From Spirogloea muscicola (lineage: Eukaryota; Streptophyta; Zygnematophyceae; Spirogloeales; Spirogloeaceae), in contig WELB01000071.1 in NCBI GenBank assembly GCA_009602725.1, forward strand, positions 162,000 to 204,486: a stretch of 42,487 nucleotides of DNA, written 5' to 3'. This document shows positions 34,249 to 42,487 of this stretch, piece after piece. Positions within the stretch are counted from its first letter, which is position 1. Each line of letters opens with the position of its first letter. The notes under the pieces were generated by a model, which was given only the letters and a program-made list of their open reading frames with translations, searched no databases and was not told the origin of the DNA. A program made the position numbers and the translations under genes.

Positions 34249-35805
34249 TTACTGCACTGTGAAGAGTGTTAGCACATAGCCAACCCGCAGGGGTCCAGAC
34301 TGGCGAACCTGGTCAAGGGCCTCTTGTAGCTGCTGATAGTCTGGCTCTTGTTTCAATCCGGCTTCATATGCTGACACTGCCTGCCATGACCATTTAGTGT
34401 CAGGCAGAGCCTTCTCCACTGCTTAATTGTCTTACTATATGTACTCTCTCAAACGTACTCACAAGAGCTGGCAGCTCTGTGACCTGACCATCAAAACGTA
34501 CCCACTGGGGGCTGAAGGTCACACACAAACGAAGGCGCAAAACATCTTCAAGAACATGACTAAGTACCTCCTCATATCTCCCAAGACCGTGAAGAGCTAT
34601 GCCCACACGAAGATGAGCCTTTCCCCAGTCTGGCTTCAGCTCCACTGCCTGTGGATGCAGACTCTCACAGACGGGCATCAACTTTGTTTGAAGCCCTATC
34701 CATGCGAAATGCTCAAGGTCCTGGCCTGCTAGCCCAGCCAACATTGCATGCTTCTTTCCTTTGTATGGATGCTAGATTGGGGGTAGTGCAGTGACATACT
34801 CTGAGTGCATCCTCGAGCGCCTGCTTGAAGTCCTTGAGACCTGCATGTGCGGCAGACCTGTTGCTGAAGAGGACAGCATTCCTGCTCCAAGCAGAGTGCC
34901 ATGAATCCAATCCTGTCAGCTTGTACATCAAGGATGTACATGCAGAGCTAGCATTGTCTAGCTTAGGAGGTCCAGGACGTCAGAGAGAGGAGTTTCCATG
35001 CGATGGCCATGTTGTGTCATCGGGGTCATGTGCCAAAAGGCTAGCTTGTCCACCTGCAGTGAGGTAGAGTACCTCAATCTACAGCCAGCAAGGTCAACAA
35101 AGTTCAGCTGGCTGGTCACAAGGCGGGCACTGCTGGCTCACTGGGGCGTCAGAACGATGGCCCTGCCGAAGCACTGCACAGCCTCCTTGTACTTGCCCTT
35201 CCCAAAGGCCGCATTTCCCTTCTCTTTGGACTTGGCTGCCTGCCAGCACAGGACCAATTGCGCATCACAATCCTCTCGTCGTCGTTGCTAAGACAAATGC
35301 CTCTGCAAAGTCATGATAGGCCTGGCATAGCAGGGCCCAACTCAGCAGCCGCAACCACGGCCTGGGCAACTGCATGCAGATGCAACAGTACCTCAAGGAT
35401 AAGGGGAGGACCTCAGTTTCTGCGCGCGACAGTGTAGCTGCTGGGAGCTCTTGGCCAGGAGCGTCCGCCGAGGGCACGAACGTGGCACCTGCAAAGTCCT
35501 ACGGCAGGCAACGTCCAGGTGGGGTCGTCTGTGTCCGTGACCACTGCTGGCAAAGCTCGACCAGGACGAGGACGCGGACGGCAGGGGATGGAAGCAGCCG
35601 CTGGCGTGGCACCGCACGGCTGTACGGACTGAGGCGGCGAGGGGACGTGAGAAGAGGTGCTGCCCACCTCGGGGAAGTCGTCGTCATCCTCCTCTTCCGC
35701 CGCGCCCGCCGCCGCAAGGGCGCCTGGCCCGCTGCCCTGGCCCGCCGCCGAGCACTCTGGGCGCGCAAGTGCGCGCCTGCGCGCCCCATCAGGGAGCTGC
35801 GCCAT
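34249..35805 (-). CDS. TPR-domain co-chaperone-like protein
   Basis: Small tetratricopeptide protein resembling single-domain HOP/TTC-type co-chaperones. Exons: 35805-35668 (MAQLPDGARRRALARPECSA, acidic EEEDDDDFPE), a middle exon near 35490-35405 (FVPSADAPGQELPAATLSRA), about 35240-35142 (KSKEKGNAAFGKGKYKEAVQ), 34881-34800 (NAVLFSNRSAAHAGLKDFKQ), 34648-34568 (AVELKPDWGKAHLRVGIALH, GLGRYEE) and 34380-34249 (AYEAGLKQEPDYQQLQEALD, stop TAA). Phases agree for the last four exons. The joins of the second exon are not resolved. The KGN..F..G.Y..A, NRS.A and K.D.W.KAH.R.G signatures are the three helix pairs of a carboxylate-clamp TPR domain, so binding of HSP70/HSP90 tails is likely by family. The protein is about 220 residues. 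It is divergent to the TMEM33-like gene. Confidence 0.85.
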
Positions 35806-36263
35806 TGCCACAGGAATGCTGGAGCTCGTGGCTCGCCCGAGTTTGGGTCCAGAGTTCAGTTTTGGGGTTGAGCCGGAGCGGGGGCGGCGGGACCGCGCAC
35901 CGGCCTAGGCGGCCTTGGCGTCGTCGTGGAAGCCGTCGCGCTGGAGGAGATGGCCGTAGGGCTGCAGGAACTTGGGCACGCGGCGCACGTACTCGGGCGC
36001 GCCCTTGAGCGGCCGCCCGCCGCCGGCCGTGCCACCGCCGCGCATGGCCGGACACGACGACTGCCGCTTGCCGACAGAAAGCGGCTGCTGGCACTGCTGA
36101 TGGCACTAGAGCGGCTGTGGAAGCGAGCCCAGGTCATCGAGAGGCAGTGGTGCCGGAGCGCCGTCAGAGGCCCCTTGCAAGTGGGGGCTCCCCGTTCGAG
36201 GCTGGCCTCCTCCCAGCCAGTGCCCCTCCCGCGCCGCGCCGCCTCGCCTCGCCTCGCCGCCGC
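35806..36263. promoter_or_regulatory. GC-rich divergent promoter island (TPR / TMEM33-like)
   Basis: 458 bp between two divergent ATGs, strongly GC-rich, with overlapping long frames on both strands that reflect GC content. No separate gene is supported. Confidence 0.5.
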
Positions 36264-37980
36264 CATGGCCGCCGCGCCGCCGCCGGCGTTCCGGGAGTTC
36301 GACTTCGACAGCAGCGCGGCGTGGCTGGAGTACGCGCGCAACCTCACCATCCCGCCCGCCGCCGACCAGGCCGCCGCGCTGCGCCGCGTGCGCCAAAAGT
36401 GGTTCCAGCGTAACGTCGTGAGCCCTCCTCCGAGCCCGCTGCCGTCTCCCCGCGTCCCAGCCGATCGACTCTGCGCTTCCACGCCGGACCTCCGCTTGCA
36501 TCTTGGCATCCGCAAAGCGTCGTCGCAGCACGTCCTGCGCACGAAGCATGTCGATCCACTGCTGTCAGATCGCCCACGCTCCTGTCAGCTCCTTCACCTG
36601 CCACCTCTGGCGTCACAGGATCCGAGCTTCCACGTGGATGCGCCGCTCCCCAGCACCCCCGCCGCAGGCCCGGGCCCACGCTCTACGTCCGGCACTGGCG
36701 CTAACGCCGGGCCTAACGTCTACCGACGGCCCAGCACGTCCAGGCCTGCCGGCGAAGCCACGACGAGTAGGGGTCCTGCGCCTAGGCTCCATCGGCACAC
36801 TGGAAGTGCTCGCCAATCAGCTCAAGCTGTTGCCGCGGCGCTCGCAGGCAAAGCCACGCCCTTTCTCAAGCACCTGTGTCTTCGCTGGGCGTGACTATAG
36901 GTGGTGGAGCCTCGCCTGCAGGAGGTGCTGCAGAGGCAGGGCGAGGGCCTACGGGAAGCATGCTGAGCTTCTGGCAGAAGCACAGCAAGACAGTCCTCTT
37001 CCTGGCGAACGCGTGGGTGAGGGGCTTGCTGCGATCGCTTGTGCTTGGTCAGTGGCCGTGCACCAACACGGCCTTTGCAGTCTATCTTCTGTATCTTAAG
37101 GTGCAGCAAAGCCTGTGCAGGTGCTGGTGATGGCAGTGGTGCACATCCTCCCCTTCACTCCGCGCAGGCTGTCGCAGCGCGCCTTCCGCTTCTCTCTCCT
37201 CGGTTCAATAGTTGCTGCACTCACCTCTCTGTACATCCAGCATGGGGTGAGCTCCTCCAACACTGTACTTCACGGCCGTGCTGGTTCATTGAGCAGCAGT
37301 TGGCTCCAAAACTCCAGCAGCCATTAGCTGCGATGCCTAGTACAACTTCTTGGTGATGAGCGCTTATGTAGCAACTGGTGCTCAGGGCTTATGTGCAACG
37401 TATGGACGATAGATGGATGACACACTGTGAATAATGGATCATCTTCCCTTGAACGCAGCCCCTGTACTAATTGAAATGCTGCTCAGCGTAAAGGCAGTGA
37501 CAGCTTGAGCGCGCTGTTGGCTGCGCGCATGTGCAGCTTCCTGCAGCGCTGCAGCTGGAGGCGCTTAGAGCCTGGCTGCAGCGCGCCTCCTCAAGCGGTG
37601 ACCTCATTCAGCTGCTGCACTCAATCATCTTCCTATCTTCCCCTATGCCGCTTCAACGTGAGCTTTCTCTACCCTTCACTGAGCAATATCGGCCACATTG
37701 CCTCGACAAGAAACAAGCTACGAAGTCGGGGACCTTTATTATGAATGATGACACTTGCTCTTGCTTGCTCCTGGTTGCAGTGGCTCTGTTGCCTTGCGCA
37801 AGTGCAGCTCTGCTTCAGGCGGCGTCCCACCTTCGCACTAATTTCAGTGCCACACAAATATACCGGTATTACAATAGCACAACATTATCATCACAGTGTC
37901 CAAGAGTTGTGCTCATTGATGTGCCCTTCATGGGCTTCAGGGTGATGCATGAGACCCGACACAGCTACCAAGTAGCATGA
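36264..37980 (+). CDS. TMEM33/Pom33-like ER and nuclear-envelope membrane protein (3' end unresolved)
   Basis: Exons: 36264-36419 (FREFDFDSSAAWLEYARNLT, then IPPAADQAAALRRVRQKW), from 36619 (DPSFHVDAPLPSTPAAG), one ending 37016 (MLSFWQKHSKTVLFLANAW), 37121-37246 (VLVMAVVHILPFTPRRLSQR, RFSLLGSIVAALTSLYIQHG), 37537-37657 (LPAALQLEALRAWLQRASSS, LIQLLHSIIFLSSPMPL) and from 37781 (LALLPCASAALLQAASHLRT). The N-terminal RNVDPSF extension is typical of plant members and absent from animal TMEM33. At least three hydrophobic helices match the TMEM33/Pom33 core. The family shapes ER tubules and binds nuclear-pore components. Reading continues to a stop at 37978-37980, but that end does not match the family, so further 3' exons may exist. 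The exon between 36619 and 37016 also needs one or more splices. Confidence 0.7.
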
Positions 37981-38009
37981 CGGTTTTGTGTTGCTCTTGC
38001 CAAGCAGGA

Positions 38010-38640
38010 CATACCTTGCTGGCCCATGCATGTGGCTACAACACAATGCCAATCAGGTGCAACAGTTCGCAGCTTCGACGGCCCTTGGCCTTGGCTTCCT
38101 TCTCATATTCCTCCTTTTCACGTAAGGCTCTTGGCCCTTGTCTAAGGTCCTGGATGGCAATTGTGTGTCAAAGGGAGCTGAGTCCTGCCTTCTCTGAGTT
38201 CTTGCTCTTTTCTGACCGAGCAATCTCCTCGATGGCAGGCCCAATCGAAACTTCCTCCAAGTAGTTCTCTACTGGCAGGTGAGCTCCATTCCTGCATGCT
38301 TACCCTCAACAGTGCACTCTTGAAGTTGAGCACGGCAGCAAGAGGATGGCAATGCTGAGCCTGTTTTAACGTGGCGCCATGGCAGCTCCTCAGGCTGCAG
38401 TACCATGCTCCAAGCACTGCAGCACGGCAGCGGCAGGCATGGCAGGTCGTAGGACAGCAGGTCGAGCCTCTACTGCACCGGTTTATTCCAGCAGTTCTCC
38501 CGCTCCTTGCCAGAGCCAAGGCCTGGTTCACCACTCCACGTTGAATCATCTCATCTGTACTAGACCAAGGTACCTGCCTGAGCTTGATGTGCTCCAAAGC
38601 AAAGACAGCTTGGAGTGCACAAGACGTGTCAGACACGTGC
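38010..38640 (-). CDS. Weak candidate gene, charged C-terminal exons
   Basis: Minus-strand pieces that could be exons: about 38640-38573 (SCALQAVFALEHIKLRQ before a CAG|GTACC donor), about 38268-38170 (ENYLEEVSIGPAIEEIARSE) and about 38141-38040 (DLRQGPRALREKEEYEKEAK). They are Glu/Lys-rich and flanked by plausible splice sites, and they are convergent to the TMEM33-like gene. I cannot assign a family or a start, and chance open frames are not excluded. Confidence 0.25.
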
Positions 38641-39958
38641 ACCTCAGAAGAGATGCTGACCAGGTGAGATATCCTGATCAGCTGAACCTAGAGGCTCGCA
38701 CAAGTCATAAATTGCTTGAGTGCACTCTCACGGTGAGATGTGCAGCTTCCTCTGCAGTGGACTTCAGGGCACTGCTCAATCGCCTCAGGTCTAAGGTCTA
38801 GCATTGCGGTGCATTACGTGCAGCTCAGAAGATGGCACATGACCAGCAGGGCCAGCTTCACAATATTCCGCTCATGCAACTCCTTTTGAGGGCAGCAAGT
38901 TGTCCTGTACAGGACGAGTCCAGAACTCTCTCATGTCTGTGCTGAGCTATTTGTCAGTGAGCCATCTGTCAACAACCATGGGTCTATGGTCCATGGAACA
39001 TGTTGTGCCGAGTTTCATCATCATCCATCAAGTCCTCCTGTCTAGTGCCTCGCTGAGATTGACAAGGCACAAGCAACAGCATCTACTGCAACCTGTAGTG
39101 AACAAGTACATGAGGCGTTGCTGGTCCTAATCATGAATTGTAGTTGGCTCCACCACGATCTTAGTAGGCAGAGGTTTACTTAAGAAGTGGGTGGCCACTG
39201 CTTACAATCACTGTACACACTATAGCTAGTCTGGATTGTTGGTATATGTTGTCGTCCCAACCTAATATGGCCTTGTCCTCACCTGAACAATGAGGAGATG
39301 TCACCTCCAAGCTAAGCAGTGCCATAATCGGTACTGAATCACCTGCAGTGACTTACTTTCTCCCTCTTTGCACAAGTAGGCTCGAGTTGTCGATACTGCT
39401 GTTCAAATAGCAATATCTACCAACTATTGTCTTCATACATTGAAGTGCAGTGGGATGACGCCAATGTTGCAGAGTATGAAGTGGATTGGAAGCATGTATC
39501 TGATTGCCGAAGCTTGTTCATGATGTCGGACATGCTCAGGCAACATGCTTGTCACTTGACTTGCAAGTAACTGCTGTGCCCTGTTCCCTTGAGCTGTTGA
39601 ATACCAACATAACCAGGAAGGTCTTAGAGGGAGACATGCAGCTGGAGATAGCTGCTATCCAATACGAGTTGCCTACTGTAAGGCGCAGAGGTGATCCTAT
39701 GAGGCATAGGTGTAATGATGCCATGCAGGCCACATGCACCACTCATTGACAAAGTAATACAAGGAGATTGTCACTCACCGACTGCCAGGCAACTGTCACA
39801 TGGCAAGGGCAGTGCCCCCAGGGGTGCCTCGTGATGGTACTGATGATGCTAGGGTTGCTTCCACGGCAGCTATCCAATGGACCTTTTCTGCCCATCCTGT
39901 GGCAACTCAATTAAGCACCTCGTCCACATGTTACTTCTCCCCAGTGTCGTGCCTTCGT
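38641..39958. other. Region with no confident gene
   Basis: Contains scattered plus-strand open pieces with reasonable splice borders (for example ELLNTNITRKVLEGDMQLEI at about 39588-39680 before a GTAAGG, and WDDANVAEYEVDWKHVSDCR at about 39450-39510) that do not join into a recognisable protein. It may hold the missing 3' exons of the TMEM33-like gene or an unidentified gene. Confidence 0.3.
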
Positions 39959-42487
39959 TCATTTCTTCAGTATCTTCGTCATGTACGCTCCTTCCAGCTC
40001 ATACCCCAATTTGCGGTAATATTGCCGGGTGCCAATTCCCGATATAACTGCCAACTTCTTGCTGCCATGCTCCATGGTAGCTATCCTCTCAGCCTCCTCC
40101 ATAAGCAAGGTTCCATAACCCTGCATTCACGATGATTCTGTAAGGGCATTGAAGGAGAGTACCAGCCGTGTTACAGGATCGCTTCACTCCAGGACAGAGA
40201 AAGGCCAGGCGTCACGGACTGACCTGATGCTGAAGATTATTGGCCTCTCGTGCATGGACAGGCACAGCAGAGCCATACACGTGAAGTTCGCGTACTATGG
40301 AGCAGCGGCCTCCACTGAGCTCTGGACTCGTGACACTGCGTCCGCATTTCCGCAGTCGAAGTAGCGCCACCAATATGTCCTGCAGAGTCAAGCAAAGGGT
40401 GTGAATACTGCATACAGGTAAACATCAAGTAAAATGGGTCAGCTTTGTAAGGTCGTATCACCTGCTGCACGTCTTCATATGCGAGGAAAGTCTCCCAGCC
40501 ACCCGAAGCTGTGTAGTCACGACGTACGAGCTCCACTTCCTCTGGCTTGACCTGGTGGTGTATGCCTTGTATGCCAGCCTCACGTGTGCGAACATCACGG
40601 CACGATAGTCCCAGCTCTTGCATGCGGGCCAGAGCCAGCTCGCGCAGATTGCCCTTCTCCACCCCGCTGCTCACGAGAGGCATGGGTATGTCGCGCTGGA
40701 TGCGGTATACACGCGTCCAAGGTGGGACCAGTACCAGCGCTCGAGCTACAAGGTCTACCAGCTGGTCTGGCGAATAATTTCGATACCTGCAACCTCGCAC
40801 ATATGAAGGTCACTGACGAGTGCCCTTGACGTTCTCATCGTGGCATGGACAAGGTGGCAAGAGCGCAGTTTCACAGCAACTTATGTCTCATGAAAGTGCC
40901 TGCTCTTTGTCATACCTGCCAGTCTTCCACAGCTCATAGAGCCCTGTGCCGCGGATGACTAGGGTTGGATAGAGCTTAAGGCCATCTGGACGGAAGGCCG
41001 GACTGTAGAATAGCTCGCGGAGGCTTTCCATGTCCCGCTCCTTGCCCACGTTTGGCAGGTCGGGCATCATGTGTGCCACCACCTGGCATTTCAAGCAGAG
41101 GTGTGGTCGAATGCTTCCAGTGAGGCTTTGGTCAATCTACAATGCAGATCCACGGTGGCCTAGAGAAGGGTACTGGCAAATGAGTACCTTGAAGCCCGCA
41201 TCCTTGGCGAGGCAGAAGCAGTCCGTGACTGCAGCAACTGTGTGGCCCCGGTTCGTATCCCGAGCGACATCCTCATGCGTGCTCTGCACTCCAATCTCCA
41301 GACGCGTGCAACCATAGCTCAGCATCTGCCGCAGATGCGGGCCCAAGCAGTAGTCCGGCCTCCTGCAACACAAACCAGCATAGCAAGCAGGCGATGAGGG
41401 CGATGGAGGTGGCCAACCACCTGGCACCAACTGGCACCTTCTGGCCCTGCTGGAGATGGTAGGCAAGGTCCAGCAAGGAACGCGGGCAGGGAGGAGGAGG
41501 GGGAGTGGGGACTAGTATCATACGTCTCGATGGTGAGGCCGATGCACTTGATGGCACTGTGCTCGGCATAGAGTACTGCCTCGGCGACGTCGCGAGAGGT
41601 CATGCCCGAGAGGGCATCGTGCAGGTTGCGCACAAAGTAGTCCCGGTAGTCTTCTGGGAGCGACATGAACGTGCCTCCCATGAGGATGAACTCGACCTGG
41701 AGCATGTCCGAGGTGCGACTTAGCTTGATCTACAAAAGGCCGTGTGGGTGCAGTACCCCTCCAGACCAAGGCACCCACGTAACTTAAGTTCCATTTACAT
41801 GGGTGGCAGCGAAAGCATGCTGGGCCTGTCGGCTCACCTTGTCCACACTGTGGCCCAGGCGCCGAAGCTGGTCGACCCGGCAGCGGGCCTGCACGTACGG
41901 GTCGTACCTGGGCGCGAGGCGAGGCTCTGGGCTGGGTTTCCATGTGGCCATCTGCCTTCAAGGCCGGCTTCCAAATTGGGGTTTTGGAGTTTGAGCTTCA
42001 GCAGCCTCGGGTCGCGGAGTCAGCCTTCGAGGCAGCTGGCTCGGCCGCCGGTGCCCTGTCGGCTCGACGCCCAGGGCGACAGACACTGGAGGTGCCGGAG
42101 CGCCGCACTGGCGTGCAGCTGGGAGGACGAGCAGGGACTGCTCGGGTGGCGACGAGCAAGGGGATGAGCAACGCCGGCGAGCGAGGCGAGGCGCGGACCT
42201 GGCGCGGATGGCGCGCATGCTCGTGGGCTCGTAGCCCGTGTAGGACTGCGTGGAGTACTCGAAGTCGGAGTCGGGCCCGCCGGGGCAGTAGACGCAGATG
42301 TTGCCGGTGGTGGCGATGTGCGGGCAGCGGTGCGGCTTGGACATGACAGCCACGATGGCGACGCCGGAGGCGGTGCGCACGGGCTTGGCGCGCAGCCGCG
42401 GCGCGAGCGCGGCGCGCAGGCCGTCCGGCACGGCGGCCAGGATCTCGACCAGCTTGGGCATGCGGCTCAGGCCGTGCCGCCGCGCCG
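39959..42487 (-). CDS. ELP3: ELP3: Elongator catalytic subunit (5' end outside window)
   Basis: Radical-SAM/acetyltransferase subunit of Elongator, which makes the cm5U34 side chain in tRNA wobble positions. Exons in order: from beyond 42487 to 42199, 41907-41838, 41696-41524, 41362-41188, 41082-40916, 40786-40462, 40379-40224, 40120-39959 (stop TGA). All phases agree, giving about 505 residues visible of roughly 550. The first codons ([19 protein letters not shown]) show that the ATG at 42461 is internal, because family members have [10 protein letters not shown] well inside the protein. The [4Fe-4S] motif is intact: [14 protein letters not shown] (Cx9Cx2C). It is followed by [36 protein letters not shown] and [20 protein letters not shown]. 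The acetyl-CoA binding motif [17 protein letters not shown] and the end [14 protein letters not shown] are also intact. Both active domains therefore look functional. Confidence 0.97.

Noticed and set aside
38010-38640. Possible ciliary coiled-coil protein on the minus strand
   Set aside because: The Glu/Lys-rich pieces vaguely recall C-terminal parts of flagellar proteins, but no diagnostic motif is present, so no family name was given.

Overview
This window is nuclear DNA from a eukaryote, most likely a green alga (Viridiplantae, probably a chlorophyte). Genes are split by many short GT-AG introns. Several proteins are of plant or algal type: a class II trehalose-phosphate synthase, a plastid-type zinc-finger/TRAP-like protein, a plant-type metallo-beta-lactamase-fold protein and the plant form of an ANP32-related acidic protein. 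GC content is very uneven. Promoters and first exons are GC- and CpG-rich islands with GGC/GCC repeats, while gene bodies and 3' regions are much closer to balanced. The species cannot be named from the sequence alone.

Layout from left to right: (1) 1-463, minus, the C-terminal part of a non-LTR retrotransposon reverse-transcriptase polyprotein running off the left edge. (2) 1364-5485, plus, DDI1 (14 exons, 419 aa). (3) 6958-7924, plus, a small charged protein with a conserved C-terminal block. (4) 9167-10613, minus, the acidic tail of an ANP32-like protein with its LRR part missing beside a lone N. (5) 11719-16863, minus, class II TPS/TPP (12 exons, 943 aa). (6) a 323-N gap at 17054-17376, followed by UTP6 on the plus strand, whose 5' end lies in the gap. 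(7) RPS16 (minus, 20478-21965) head-to-head with RPL13 (plus, 22637-23921). (8) 24909-26730, plus, an unrecognised multi-exon gene. (9) 27845-28657, minus, a plant TRAP-like/zinc-finger protein, head-to-head with (10) an ABC1/UbiB-like gene (plus, from 29380) that breaks off at a lone N at 31042. (11) about 31064-33294, plus, a metallo-beta-lactamase-fold protein. (12) 34249-35805, minus, a TPR co-chaperone-like protein, head-to-head with (13) 36264 to about 37980, plus, a TMEM33/Pom33-like membrane protein. (14) a weak minus-strand candidate at about 38010-38640. (15) 39959-42487, minus, ELP3, whose 5' end is outside the window.

The genes are mostly unrelated housekeeping functions: ribosome structure and assembly (RPS16, RPL13, UTP6), tRNA modification (ELP3), proteasome shuttling (DDI1), sugar signalling (TPS) and chaperoning (TPR). 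What links them is architecture. Four divergent pairs (TPS/UTP6, RPS16/RPL13, TRAP-like/ABC1K-like, TPR/TMEM33) each share one GC-rich island that probably acts as a bidirectional promoter. Three assembly scars (17054-17376, 10871, 31042) fall in such islands and cost neighbouring genes their ends. I found no clear new biological system. The most novel items are the unidentified gene at 24909-26730, two dispersed short repeat families, and several perfect or near-perfect palindromes.
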